DNA of 64,000 nt from Ulvibacter antarcticus (GCF_003688405.1 NZ_REFC01000011.1:186001-250000), one strand, 5' to 3'; positions 37,273 through 46,939 are shown, counted from the first letter of the stretch. The notes: generated by a model from the letters alone, not told the origin. Numbers and translations: made by a program.

Positions 37273-38505
37273 TTAATCGAAGCTAATGCAGTCTAATTCC
37301 TCCTGAAGTGGAAGTATAAATGCAAAATAGTCTGAATGAAATTCTTCAGGTAGTGGTTTTGATAGTGGAAGGTCTTCTTTAAATGGATCTACTTGCTTTC
37401 CGTTTTTCCAGAATCGATAGCATACATGAGGACCTCCCGAGTTTCCGGTCATTCCTATCCATCCAATCACCTCTCCCTGACGCACATAATCCCCTACTTT
37501 GACATTTCTTTTTTTCATATGGAGATACTGAGTATCATAAGTTCCATTATGTCTTATTTTAACGTAGTTTCCATTTCCTCCTCTTCGTTCCGATTTGGAA
37601 ACAACTCCATCGGCGGTCGCGAGGATAGGTGTTCCCATTGGAGCTGCGAAGTCAGTACCTTTATGAGGGCGTAGCTTATACCCATAATACTTTATCCTTC
37701 TCGATAAATTGTATTTGGAAGATACTCTACTAAATTTTACAGGAGCTTTCAGAAATGCTCTCCTTAAGTTGTCTGCCTTTTCATCGAAAAAATCCGGGAC
37801 GGCATTTAAAGTATCAATCTTGTAATTAAATGCATAAAGAGATTTGCCTCTATGTTCAAAATACGATGCTTTAATAGATTCTAAGCCTGCAGGTATAGTG
37901 TCATTAATAAATTTTTCAGTATACACGACTTTAAAACGATCTCCTGGTTGTAGATGGAAAAAATTCACTGTCCAAGCGTAAATTTGAGCTAATTGGTCTG
38001 TCATTATCGGACTTAAATTCTGCTCTTCCATTGTTTGGGAAAGGGAACTGGTAATAATACCAGATGCAATTTTTTCTACATAACTTACCGGCTTACTTCT
38101 TGTATAACAATTAAGACTGTCCCTAAGATCCACGACAGCATAATCCACCTTGTTCTTCTCATAGATAAATACCTGCGTTGTATTTAATGAATCTTTCGAA
38201 TTGAGCAATACATATGGACGTCCAACTCGAATTCTTCGAACATCGAAACTATCTCTAAATTTACTAGCAACCTCAAGAATTTTCTGATTTGAAACTCCGT
38301 AGACATCTAAAATATCTCCGAAAGTGTCACCTGAACGAATAGTATCTCTAACAATATTGAAATCCCCAATATTGTATCCGTATTCTTCAACAACAATTGG
38401 AATCTCTTCTATTACAGAAAGTTCTTCATCTTTAATTTCTTTAGTACACGCAAAAAGCAGGCAAAAAATGGGGAGTAAAAAAGCTAATTTCTTCAATTTG
38501 GTCAT
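37273..38505 (-). CDS. M23-family peptidoglycan endopeptidase lipoprotein with His-x-Cys motif
   Basis: A 410-residue lipoprotein (lipobox LFAC, Cys20). A LysM/opacity-like region (~50-240) precedes a LytM/M23 domain at ~260-385. Zinc-site residues are His281 and Asp285 (HKGTD) and the catalytic-type His329 (QYLHMK). The usual HxH end of the site reads GPHVCYRF, so the second histidine is Cys362; Cys could still bind zinc. It trims peptidoglycan in the periplasm if active. It is last in an operon with DUF3108 and a TDO-family gene (16-base gap). Confidence 0.88.
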   Translation of the reverse strand: MTKLKKLAFLLPIFCLLFACTKEIKDEELSVIEEIPIVVEEYGYNIGDFNIVRDTIRSGDTFGDILDVYGVSNQKILEVASKFRDSFDVRRIRVGRPYVLLNSKDSLNTTQVFIYEKNKVDYAVVDLRDSLNCYTRSKPVSYVEKIASGIITSSLSQTMEEQNLSPIMTDQLAQIYAWTVNFFHLQPGDRFKVVYTEKFINDTIPAGLESIKASYFEHRGKSLYAFNYKIDTLNAVPDFFDEKADNLRRAFLKAPVKFSRVSSKYNLSRRIKYYGYKLRPHKGTDFAAPMGTPILATADGVVSKSERRGGNGNYVKIRHNGTYDTQYLHMKKRNVKVGDYVRQGEVIGWIGMTGNSGGPHVCYRFWKNGKQVDPFKEDLPLSKPLPEEFHSDYFAFILPLQEELDCISFD

Positions 38506-38521
38506 TTAATTTATTAGGGCA

Positions 38522-39454
38522 CTATACATTCTTTCCCCAATCTCTGAGTTCCTCTTTCGTCCAAACATCAGGAAAGAATATTCTGCGTTGATATTTTGGG
38601 TGCATGTATTTTGTCCACTCACTTCCGCCTGTAGCTTCCACGGCTTCACCACCAATATTCAAATACTTATTTGCGGCATGATAATGTGCCATTACCCAGG
38701 TAACATTTACAGTATAGTCGTAATGTCGCATGGCATTTAGCAACTTAGGATCCTCCTGCACCTCTTTAGGAAGTTCCTTAAACTTGGCGTACAAATTTAT
38801 GGTATTATACTCTTGTGTAAAGGCAATAAACTCATTTTTATATTGTTCTTCGAAAGATTTTAATAAAAATGACTTCTTTCCGGTCTCGTAATTTTTCCCT
38901 GCTGCCTGCCAATATAAATGCTCTAAGGCGTGCTCATAAGGTGTATTTCGATCGATATTTTCTCGAAATCTCGCATCGATTAGATTAATAAGGTCTGTTG
39001 ATGCAAATTCAATTTTACGATATTGGGCGCTTTGAAATCCACTTGCCGGAGTTAAAGTAGTTCGAAATTTCATATACTGCTCTACCTCCATTCCATCTCC
39101 CATAATAGTAAATGAGGAAGCAAGCATATCGAAATATCTACTTATACGCATTAGTTTTTCTGAAAAAAACGCAACTGTTATTTCTTTCTTGTGTGCGACC
39201 TGAGAAATTTCCCATAAAATCATCTTAAACAGAAGTTCATTGATTTGATGGTACATGATGAACACCATTTCATCTGGTAGATTGGTGCGTTGAACCTGAA
39301 GATTTAATAAAGCGTCGGTCTGAATGTAATCCCAATAGGTGATAGGCTCACTGTGCAGTAAACCTTCTAAATGTGTATCCAAATCCTGATCGATTGCACT
39401 GAACTTCTTTTCAAGTTGTTCCAGTAGTTTTTTGGTTTCGTCAGTTATTTTCAT
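38522..39454 (-). CDS. Tryptophan 2,3-dioxygenase family protein
   Basis: A 310-residue haem-dioxygenase-family protein. The FIMYHQINELLFKMILWE segment (with the haem-pocket-type His69) and the later FRTTLTPASGFQSAQYRKIEF segment are TDO hallmarks; WVMAHYHAANKYLNIGG and ATGGSEW match the distal haem-ligand and substrate region. TDO opens the indole ring of tryptophan to N-formylkynurenine. Other kynurenine-pathway genes are absent here, so substrate is not certain. It lies 2 bases after DUF3108 and 16 before the M23 gene. Confidence 0.88.
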   Translation of the reverse strand: MKITDETKKLLEQLEKKFSAIDQDLDTHLEGLLHSEPITYWDYIQTDALLNLQVQRTNLPDEMVFIMYHQINELLFKMILWEISQVAHKKEITVAFFSEKLMRISRYFDMLASSFTIMGDGMEVEQYMKFRTTLTPASGFQSAQYRKIEFASTDLINLIDARFRENIDRNTPYEHALEHLYWQAAGKNYETGKKSFLLKSFEEQYKNEFIAFTQEYNTINLYAKFKELPKEVQEDPKLLNAMRHYDYTVNVTWVMAHYHAANKYLNIGGEAVEATGGSEWTKYMHPKYQRRIFFPDVWTKEELRDWGKNV

Positions 39455-39456
39455 GG

Positions 39457-40227
39457 CTAATCCGGGATAATCTTAAATTGATGTTTTAATCCTCTGTATT
39501 CTGTCAATGTTGCCTTTAGCGAACCTACGGCCAAGTCGGCTTGAATGAGTAACGGCATTTTATTCTCGTCGTCTGTAACCCATACAGTAAGGCTTTCTTT
39601 CTCTTTAAAAACCCTACCTGCTTCCACGTAAGGTCTAAAAATTAAACAGGGAACTTTGCCAAAGTTAGTTTTTAAGGTTTCTCTACCCAAAAATTTTAGT
39701 CTGAATTTATGTGTACCCCGATCAAAAAACATATTCATATCGACTACATCTCCCTCTTTTATGGTCTTGATGTCGATATGATTTCGCAAATAGTAAAAGG
39801 CTGAAACCATATCTTGAGGGTCCATTGGTAAGCTAATATCTTCAACAGTGTTGTGTTTCTTATTATTTACTACTGCAACATTTCGATTGTAGTCGAAATC
39901 GATCTGAATATCTTTGGTATATCCTCCCTCATCGATTTTTCGAATAAAACGATACGGCACATCTGTCTTTTTATCAACATACGATTGGTAATTATCTTCT
40001 ACTTTGAAGAAAAATTTTGATATTCCTGTGGTCTCACCAAAGCCCTTAATGTGAAAGACTTCTTCACCTTTTAATGATGCATTTTTCACTTCTAATGTTG
40101 CGTATCCAGCCGTTACCAGCCCATAATGTACTCTAAACTTGAACTTTTCACCATCACCGAATGCGCGATTCTGTGCCGATAGTACCGTCATATTAAGAAG
40201 TAGGATTATTATTATTAATTTTTTCAT
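39457..40227 (-). CDS. DUF3108 family exported protein
   Basis: A 256-residue protein with a signal peptide ending near VLSAQN and a DUF3108 body. The features are GEKFKFRVHYGLVTAGYATLEV, VDKKTDVPYRFIRKIDEGGYTKDI, MDPQDMVSAFYYLR and FRPYVEAGRVFKEKESLTVWVTDDENKMPLLI, spread along a likely beta-sandwich. The frame runs 22 codons further upstream, but the ATG at 40227 gives the proper signal peptide. First gene of a three-gene unit with the TDO-family and M23 genes. Periplasmic; function unknown. Confidence 0.85.
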   Translation of the reverse strand: MKKLIIIILLLNMTVLSAQNRAFGDGEKFKFRVHYGLVTAGYATLEVKNASLKGEEVFHIKGFGETTGISKFFFKVEDNYQSYVDKKTDVPYRFIRKIDEGGYTKDIQIDFDYNRNVAVVNNKKHNTVEDISLPMDPQDMVSAFYYLRNHIDIKTIKEGDVVDMNMFFDRGTHKFRLKFLGRETLKTNFGKVPCLIFRPYVEAGRVFKEKESLTVWVTDDENKMPLLIQADLAVGSLKATLTEYRGLKHQFKIIPD

Positions 40228-40283
40228 TGTTTGGGGTTTTCTAAATCTACTTAAGGAATTACAACTTCCGTTCCAAAAAAGTA

Positions 40284-40313
40284 AAAACTCCATCTTATAA
40301 ACGATGGAGTTTT
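40284..40313 (-). terminator. Terminator of hppD
   Basis: An 11-bp perfect hairpin (AAAACTCCATC / GATGGAGTTTT, 8-base loop) just after the hppD stop on the minus strand. It also separates hppD from the DUF3108 operon. Confidence 0.8.
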
Positions 40314-40330
40314 ACATTTGTTACAAATTG

Positions 40331-41491
40331 TTATAAGGTTCCTCTAGCAGCTTGTTCCCTTTCGATCGACTCGAACAACGCTTTAAAATTTCCTGCTCCA
40401 AATCCTTTGGCTCCCATACGTTGAATGATCTCAAAGAAAAGTGTAGGTCTATCTTCAAGTGGCTTGGTGAATATCTGTAATAAATAACCCTCTTCGTCTG
40501 CATCTACTAGAATGGAAAGTTTTTGAAGTTCTTTAATGTCTTCTTTCATTACCTCCATGTGTACTCCTAACCTTCTTGGAATATCGTCGTAATAATCTTG
40601 TGGTGGAGGTGGTAAAAATTCTACTCCTCTAGCTTTTAGCTGTGAGATAGTTTTAATAATATCATCGGTTGCCAAAGCGAGATGCTGTACTCCGGAGTCT
40701 TCATAAAAATCCAGGTACTCTTCAATCTGCGATTTTTTAATTCCTTTTGCAGGTTCGTTGATTGGAAATTTAATACGGCCATTTCCATTACTCATTACCT
40801 TACTCATAAGGGCAGAATATTCGGTGTGAATTTGCTTGTCATCGAAAGATAAGAAGTTAACAAAACCCATAACGTCTTCGTACCATTTTACCCAGGTATT
40901 CATCTGTCCCCAACCTACATTTCCAACCATATGGTCAATATATTTTAGACCGGTAGCTTCAGGATTATAATCTGATTCCCATTTTCGGAATCCTGGTAAG
41001 AAAGTTCCTTTGTAATTTTTACGCTCTACAAACATATGCACTGTCTCACCGTAAGTATAGACCCCTGCGCGAATTACTTCTCCGTGTTCATCTTTTTCCA
41101 CCACAGGTTCCATATACGATTTCGCACCGCGTTTTGTAGTTTCTTCATAGGCACTTCTGGCATCATCTACCCATAGTGCAATAACCTTTACGCCATCTCC
41201 ATGTTTTACTATATGATCATTTATTGGAGAAGAACTATTTAGAGGAGTGGTAAGTACAAGTCTTATTTTATCTTGTTTCAACACATAACTTACAGATTCT
41301 CTGGATCCCGTCTCCAAACCTTTATAGGCATACGATTGAAATCCGAATGCTGTTTTATAAAAATGTGCCGATTGTTTTGCGTTTCCGACATAGAATTCTA
41401 CATAATCGGTTCCCAAAAGTGGTAAGAAGTCTTTTGCTCCTTCAAATATTTTTTCCAAACCGTAATCGACTGATTTTACATCCTTACTCAT
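40331..41491 (-). CDS. hppD: 4-hydroxyphenylpyruvate dioxygenase
   Basis: A 386-residue non-haem iron enzyme that converts 4-hydroxyphenylpyruvate to homogentisate in tyrosine breakdown. Two vicinal-oxygen-chelate domains are visible. The iron ligands are His in YIDHMVGNV, His in VQHLALATDD and Glu in FFEIIQRMGAKGFGAGNFKALFESIEREQ, all in place. The frame extends 22 codons upstream of the chosen ATG at 41491, but that part overlaps the structured RNA element and lacks family similarity. hmgA lies upstream on the same strand. Confidence 0.95.
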   Translation of the reverse strand: MSKDVKSVDYGLEKIFEGAKDFLPLLGTDYVEFYVGNAKQSAHFYKTAFGFQSYAYKGLETGSRESVSYVLKQDKIRLVLTTPLNSSSPINDHIVKHGDGVKVIALWVDDARSAYEETTKRGAKSYMEPVVEKDEHGEVIRAGVYTYGETVHMFVERKNYKGTFLPGFRKWESDYNPEATGLKYIDHMVGNVGWGQMNTWVKWYEDVMGFVNFLSFDDKQIHTEYSALMSKVMSNGNGRIKFPINEPAKGIKKSQIEEYLDFYEDSGVQHLALATDDIIKTISQLKARGVEFLPPPPQDYYDDIPRRLGVHMEVMKEDIKELQKLSILVDADEEGYLLQIFTKPLEDRPTLFFEIIQRMGAKGFGAGNFKALFESIEREQAARGTL

Positions 41492-41520
41492 AACATAATT
41501 ATTTAATTTCTTAATTATTT

Positions 41521-41623
41521 TTAGCCCTGATGGCAGCGGCATCCCACGTAGTGCCAAGAAGTAGAGCGTATCTCAATTCATGACTACTACGTGGATATAG
41601 CGTACAGCAGGAAATAGCTCCTT
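41521..41623. ncRNA. Structured RNA element between hmgA and hppD (Flavo-1-like)
   Basis: About 100 bases with a nested fold. AGC (41523-41525) and CCTG (41526-41529) face CAGG (41608-41611) and GCT (41617-41619). Inside them a 9-bp perfect stem pairs CCACGTAGT (41544-41552) with ACTACGTGG (41586-41594), extended by two pairs after a bulge. The outer blocks (AGCCCTGAT...AGCGGCATCC and GGATATAGCG...AGCAGGAAATAGCTCC) look to me like the Flavo-1 RNA motif known from Flavobacteria, named from memory. The strand of transcription is not decided by the sequence. Confidence 0.5.
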
Positions 41624-41630
41624 ATAAAAA

Positions 41631-42788
41631 TTATTCCAACCAAGATTGGTAATAGGTATCGTCTGCTATTTTTAATGCTTCTTCTGTAACCTTTAAAGGT
41701 TTAAATGTGTCGACCATAACGGCCAATTCATCTGTTTTTGTCTTTCCAATAGATCGCTCTGTGGCTCCCGGGTGGGGCCCATGAGGGATTCCAGCCGGAT
41801 GTAATGAAATGTGTCCTGCATCTACATCATTACGACTCATAAAGTCCCCATCGACATAATACAACACCTCATCACTATCGATATTACTGTGATTGTAAGG
41901 CGCGGGAATGCTCAAAGGGTGGTAATCGTACAATCTGGGCACAAAACTACACACCACGAAGGCGTCCGTCTCGAAGGTTTGGTGAACCGGCGGCGGTTGA
42001 TGAATTCGACCTGTAATAGGTTCAAAATCATGTATTGAAAAGGCATAAGGATAATTATAACCGTCGTAACCCACCACATCAAAAGGATGACTGGCGTAGA
42101 CCATTTCAATTATTTCACCTTGCTTTTTTACTTTTATAAGAAAATCCCCATTTTCATTATAGGTTTCTAATTCTGTTGGCTTTCGAAGATCTCGTTCACA
42201 AAAAGGAGAATGCTCGAGTAGCTGTCCGAACCAATTACGATAGCGTTTTGGCGTGTAAATAGGTCGATAAGATTCTACAATAAACAATCGATTGTCCTCG
42301 GTGTCAAAATCCATTTTATAAATAATTCCTCTTGGTACTAAGAGGTAATCCCCGTATTTGAAATCGAGATTCCCCATATGGGTTCTTAGTTTTCCGGTTC
42401 CTTTATGAATAAAAATCAATTCGTCGGCATCGGTATTTTTATAGAAATAATCTATCTGCGACTCTTTTGGAGCTGCTAAAATGATGTTGCAATCACTGTT
42501 TGTGAGAATTACTTTTCGGCTATCTAAGTAGTCATTCTCGGGCGGCACCTGAAATCCTCTAAAACGATAGGATTGCATATTATTTGCTTTAGCAATCTTT
42601 GGGGCAACACTATACTGCTTTTTTATTTCCTTTACTTGAGTAGGGCGCTGTTCGTGGTATAAATTACTATACATCCCATCAAAGCCAATAGTCCCGAAAA
42701 GTTGTTCGGAATAAAGACTTCCGTCTGGTTTTCGAAATTGTGTATGTCTTTTAGGCGGTATTTTTCCTAAGCTGTGATAAAAAGGCAT
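41631..42788 (-). CDS. hmgA: Homogentisate 1,2-dioxygenase
   Basis: A 385-residue iron enzyme that opens the ring of homogentisate to maleylacetoacetate, the step after HppD. The cupin-type iron region is recognisable: HQTFETDAFVVCSFVPRLYDYHPLSIPAPYNHSNIDSDE split by the HPAGIPHGPHPG motif, with the conserved histidines. Shorter than fungal or human enzymes but normal for Bacteroidota. hppD follows on the same strand after 139 bases that hold the structured RNA. A fumarylacetoacetase gene is not in the window. Confidence 0.93.
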   Translation of the reverse strand: MPFYHSLGKIPPKRHTQFRKPDGSLYSEQLFGTIGFDGMYSNLYHEQRPTQVKEIKKQYSVAPKIAKANNMQSYRFRGFQVPPENDYLDSRKVILTNSDCNIILAAPKESQIDYFYKNTDADELIFIHKGTGKLRTHMGNLDFKYGDYLLVPRGIIYKMDFDTEDNRLFIVESYRPIYTPKRYRNWFGQLLEHSPFCERDLRKPTELETYNENGDFLIKVKKQGEIIEMVYASHPFDVVGYDGYNYPYAFSIHDFEPITGRIHQPPPVHQTFETDAFVVCSFVPRLYDYHPLSIPAPYNHSNIDSDEVLYYVDGDFMSRNDVDAGHISLHPAGIPHGPHPGATERSIGKTKTDELAVMVDTFKPLKVTEEALKIADDTYYQSWLE

Positions 42789-42848
42789 GCGTTACGTATT
42801 TATAACACAAATATCGGAAATTTTCGGATGTTCTTTGATAAGATTCTC

Positions 42849-45083
42849 TTAAAACCTGAAGCCAGCGGTTACATGCCACTCACCGGCTTCTCTTTCGGGA
42901 GAAAAAGAATATTTCACCTCTATGGGACCAAAAAATGTTTCCATTCCATAACCGGCAGCAAAGCCAGTATAATTGATACGATCGATCCATTTTCCATCAC
43001 TAAATAAATCGTCTCCAATATTAGAAATATTGGCTGCTAAATTAAAGTGATTGTTTTTGAGGAATTCGTAATCAAATGTAATACTCGTTTTAAGATAAGT
43101 GTTTCCTCTTAAACTTAGGGATTCATAACCATAAAGTGGAATAATATTGTTAATCTCCTTAAAACCATAGCCTCCAGCAAAAAAGTCAAATGAGCGGGTT
43201 TCATCTCCTCCAAGCTTAAATCCTCCTTCGGTGGTTAATAGCGCCGAAAAATTGGTTAGGAAAGACCTAGCATATCCCAGTTTCGCTTTGGCAATGGAAA
43301 ATTGTTTAAAATCGTTGTTTCTTCCCGAAGCAAACAAATAGAGATGAAAATCCCCGTTAAAATATAACCCATCTTTAGGAAAAAAGCTGTTGTCGTATGT
43401 ATCGTATTTTAAAAAGCCATAGGTACTGTAATAATTAGTGCTTTCAAAAACAGTTCTCGGGTTATTATCTTCGTCTATCCCAATAGTTTCAGACAAATAC
43501 CTAAGATATTTATGCTCTAAGCCACCTCCCAATAAGAAACTTCGTCTAAAAAGTGTTTCTACATACAATTGATTGGTGAAATCCTGATATTGAAGGTTTA
43601 ATTTATTTATCTGAGGGTTATCTTCGGAAGGCAGTTCGGGTGACACAAAACCTACTTGTACATTTTTATCGAAGGAATTGTACGCTGAATTGAATCCAAT
43701 GCTCCAGTAAAAACCTTTATCAATATAATAATTGAAATTATATCGCAAATTATCTCCAATAATGAAATCCAAAGAAGCGATGTCATTGTTTGTTAAGGTT
43801 CTTTTACGGGTTATGTTTATAAGACCTGCTGTTCGATATAAATCATCGTAATGAACTCCAAGACGTAGGAGCATATTCGAAGGATTTTCTCTCAAACTAA
43901 AAATCACGGTATATTCTCCTTCTTCATTGCGAATAGATCTATAATTAATATCCTGAAAATTTCCGGTAGCAGATAAATTATTTACCCCTTCGTTAAAAGC
44001 GTCAAAGGAAACAACAGAGGGTACTTTTAACTTTAGTTTACCTAACACATATGAACGAGTATACTTTTCAAGACCTTCAATTTGCACTTCCGTTATATAG
44101 GCAGAAGTTTCCTGAATTAGATCAATGGTTGGGCGATCAATCTTTTTTTGTTGCGCAGCAATAGCCTCTAATTTACTTTTTTGAAGTTCGGCAGCAACTT
44201 CTCCTGATGTTATAATCTTATGTCCTTCACTGAAAGAGACTACTGTAAAATCGTCAATCTTCGGCTGAATATAAATGTCGGTTTTACTCCGTTTTACTTC
44301 CATATCCCTGATTGTTCGGTAATTGTTTATCTGAACTAAGACATCGAAAGCCGATTTTAATTTTGACCTGCTCTTTAATGAATCCTGAACATCCACACCA
44401 ATAATAATATCCATGCCTTTTGCCTTCGTTTCATCTATAGGGTAATTATTTACTACGCCTCCATCAATAAGCACCCTATCATCAATAACCACCGGACTAA
44501 AGAGTGTTGGTAGAGCACCACTTGCAGATACGGCTCTTGGCAAATATCCCTTGTCTAAAATTACCTGTTTACCTCGTTCAACATCAGTGGCCACACAGAA
44601 AAAAGGAATAGGCAACTTACCAAAGTCCTGTACCGTATTCACATGTCCAGTGAGTTTTGAAAGAAGATTATACACATTTTGCCCTTTGGATAAACCAGAT
44701 GGAAAAGAGACTTGAAATTTATCGAAAGGTAATGTAAGCGCATATTTTTCGGACTCTTCTTTCTCATAAAAAGTCTTTGCGCTACGCGGAATATTATCCT
44801 GTATCAAAGTATTGAAATCCACTATATTAAAAATAGAATCTAATTGCTTTGCTGAGTAACCCGACGCATATAAGGCACCAATAATTGCTCCCATACTGGT
44901 TCCACCAATATAATCGATCCTCACTCCTGCATCTTCAATTGCCTTTAATGCACCAATATGAGCCAATCCCTTAGCTCCACCTCCACTTAACACTAATCCC
45001 ACCTTTAGGTCTGTGGTATCTTTAGTTTGTGAAAATGCAACAAGACTGCTGCAAAACAATAGCAAAAACAGGTATTTCTTCAA
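42849..45083 (-). CDS. Patatin-like phospholipase fused to a BamA-type outer-membrane barrel
   Basis: A 744-residue protein. After a signal peptide (to AFSQTK) the patatin domain has the oxyanion motif GGGAKGLAHIGAL, the nucleophile GTSMG and the DGG of the Ser-Asp dyad (LIDGGVVNNYP). A POTRA-like region at ~310-395 and a BamA-type barrel ending in aromatic Phe (TAGFRF) follow, as in PlpD-like autotransporters. The barrel likely exports or displays the lipase. The start is a TTG that gives the signal peptide; no ATG fits. It lies 49 bases after uvrC on the same strand. Confidence 0.9.
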   Translation of the reverse strand: MKKYLFLLLFCSSLVAFSQTKDTTDLKVGLVLSGGGAKGLAHIGALKAIEDAGVRIDYIGGTSMGAIIGALYASGYSAKQLDSIFNIVDFNTLIQDNIPRSAKTFYEKEESEKYALTLPFDKFQVSFPSGLSKGQNVYNLLSKLTGHVNTVQDFGKLPIPFFCVATDVERGKQVILDKGYLPRAVSASGALPTLFSPVVIDDRVLIDGGVVNNYPIDETKAKGMDIIIGVDVQDSLKSRSKLKSAFDVLVQINNYRTIRDMEVKRSKTDIYIQPKIDDFTVVSFSEGHKIITSGEVAAELQKSKLEAIAAQQKKIDRPTIDLIQETSAYITEVQIEGLEKYTRSYVLGKLKLKVPSVVSFDAFNEGVNNLSATGNFQDINYRSIRNEEGEYTVIFSLRENPSNMLLRLGVHYDDLYRTAGLINITRKRTLTNNDIASLDFIIGDNLRYNFNYYIDKGFYWSIGFNSAYNSFDKNVQVGFVSPELPSEDNPQINKLNLQYQDFTNQLYVETLFRRSFLLGGGLEHKYLRYLSETIGIDEDNNPRTVFESTNYYSTYGFLKYDTYDNSFFPKDGLYFNGDFHLYLFASGRNNDFKQFSIAKAKLGYARSFLTNFSALLTTEGGFKLGGDETRSFDFFAGGYGFKEINNIIPLYGYESLSLRGNTYLKTSITFDYEFLKNNHFNLAANISNIGDDLFSDGKWIDRINYTGFAAGYGMETFFGPIEVKYSFSPEREAGEWHVTAGFRF

Positions 45084-45132
45084 TTTTTCTTTTCCTTACA
45101 AATTAGCGATTTTTCGTTGATAATACAGCACT

Positions 45133-46935
45133 TTACTCGGTTTTAGTGCTATTAAAATAAGTGACAATTTTTTTTGCACGACTACTTCCTACCACTTTGG
45201 CAATCTCATCAAATTCGGCTGCGGCTATTCTTTTACTACTTTTAAAATGACTCAACAATTCTACCACGGTTTTTTCTCCAATACCCGGGATCGATTCCAA
45301 TTCAGTGTTTAATGCCTCCTTGCTTCGTTTCAGTCGATGAAAGCTTATACCAAAACGATGTGCTTCGTTTCTTAATTGTTGAATAATTTTTAAAGTTTCA
45401 GATTTCTTATCCAAATACAATGGAATGGGATCATCGGGATAAAATAGTTCTTCCAGTCGTTTTGCGATACCTATAATAGCTATCTTTCCTCTTAAACCTA
45501 ATTTATCCAGACTCTTTAAGGAAGATGAAAGCTGTCCCTTTCCCCCATCAATGATGATCAATTGCGGCAAAGGTTGCTCTTCTTCCTTTAATCTTTTATA
45601 GCGTCTATAGACTACCTCTTCCATAGAGGCGAAATCATCCGGTCCAACTACCGTCTTAATGTTGAACTTACGATAATCCTTCTTACTTGGTTTTCCGTTT
45701 TTAAAGACTACGCAAGCCGCAACTGCATTTGTACCCTGTATATTACTGTTATCGAAACATTCAATATGTCGCGGTTCTTCGGTAAGTCGGAGATCTTTCT
45801 TCATTTGAGCCATGATTCTCTTTTCATGACGGTCGGGATCTACGATCTTCGCTTGTTTAAAGCGTTCCATCCTAAAATATTTGGCGTTTCTAATAGAGAG
45901 ATCGAGAATATGTTTTTTATCTCCCGCTTTGGGAATATACACCTTAACTCCCTCTTCCACGGTTATAGAAAAAGGCACATAAATTTCCTTGCAGATAGAT
46001 TGAAATCGTTGACGCAGTTCAATCACGGCCAACTGCAACAATTCCTTGTCGCTTTCATCCAATTTTTTCTTAATTTCCATGGTATGAGATCGAATGATAG
46101 AACCATAAGAAATCTGTAAATAATTAATATAACCAAAACTCTCGTCGGTTACTACCGAAAATACATCCACATTGTTGATTTTCGGATTTATAATAGTCGA
46201 TTTCGCCTGATAATTCTCCAGGATCACAATTTTTTCTTTCACCCGTTGTGCTTCTTCAAACTCCATATTCGAGGCATATTGGGTCATTTGCTTTTTAAAA
46301 TCCACCAAAGATTCTTTAAAATTCCCTTTCAATATATTTCGAATTGCCTCTATTGACTCATTGTAAGATTTTTCAGATTGATGTCCCTCACATGGCCCCA
46401 AACAATTTCCTAAATGATACTCGAGGCAAACCTTATATTTTCCTGTCCTTATTTTTTCTTCGGAAAGGTCATAATTACATGTTCGTAAGGGGTATAAGCC
46501 TTTAATAAGGTCTAATAGAATATGTACGGTTCGCATACTGGTATAAGGACCGAAATACTCGGAGCCGTCACGTATCATTTTTCTGGTTGGGAAGACTCGG
46601 GAAAATCGCTCATTTTTGATGCAAATCCAAGGATAGGTTTTATCATCCTTTAGTAAAACATTATATCGAGGTTGGTATTTCTTAATTAGGTTATTTTCCA
46701 GTAATAGTGCATCGGTTTCCGTGTCGACGACTATATGCCGGATTGTTCTAATTTTTTTTACTAATAATCGAGTACGCGCATTATCGTGCTCTTTATTAAA
46801 ATAGGAAGCCACTCTTTTTTTAAGATTGATCGCCTTTCCTACATAAAGTAATTTATCATCCTTATCGTAATATTGATAAACCCCTGGCGAGGACGGAAGT
46901 GTAGAAATTTGAAGTTTAACCGAACTGTCTTCCAT
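45133..46935 (-). CDS. uvrC: Excinuclease ABC subunit C
   Basis: A 600-residue nuclease that makes both DNA cuts in nucleotide excision repair after UvrA/UvrB damage search. The order is complete: GIY-YIG domain (PGVYQYYDKDDKLLYVGKA), a Cys cluster (CNYDLSEEKIRTGKYKVCLEYHLGNCLGPC, split), a UVR helix pair, the RNase H-like domain with ECFDNSNIQGTNAV, and a helix-hairpin-helix end (ESIPGIGEKTVVELL). The ATG sits only a few bases after a consensus promoter, so the mRNA may be leaderless. Confidence 0.96.
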   Translation of the reverse strand: MEDSSVKLQISTLPSSPGVYQYYDKDDKLLYVGKAINLKKRVASYFNKEHDNARTRLLVKKIRTIRHIVVDTETDALLLENNLIKKYQPRYNVLLKDDKTYPWICIKNERFSRVFPTRKMIRDGSEYFGPYTSMRTVHILLDLIKGLYPLRTCNYDLSEEKIRTGKYKVCLEYHLGNCLGPCEGHQSEKSYNESIEAIRNILKGNFKESLVDFKKQMTQYASNMEFEEAQRVKEKIVILENYQAKSTIINPKINNVDVFSVVTDESFGYINYLQISYGSIIRSHTMEIKKKLDESDKELLQLAVIELRQRFQSICKEIYVPFSITVEEGVKVYIPKAGDKKHILDLSIRNAKYFRMERFKQAKIVDPDRHEKRIMAQMKKDLRLTEEPRHIECFDNSNIQGTNAVAACVVFKNGKPSKKDYRKFNIKTVVGPDDFASMEEVVYRRYKRLKEEEQPLPQLIIIDGGKGQLSSSLKSLDKLGLRGKIAIIGIAKRLEELFYPDDPIPLYLDKKSETLKIIQQLRNEAHRFGISFHRLKRSKEALNTELESIPGIGEKTVVELLSHFKSSKRIAAAEFDEIAKVVGSSRAKKIVTYFNSTKTE

Positions 46936-46939
46936 AACT

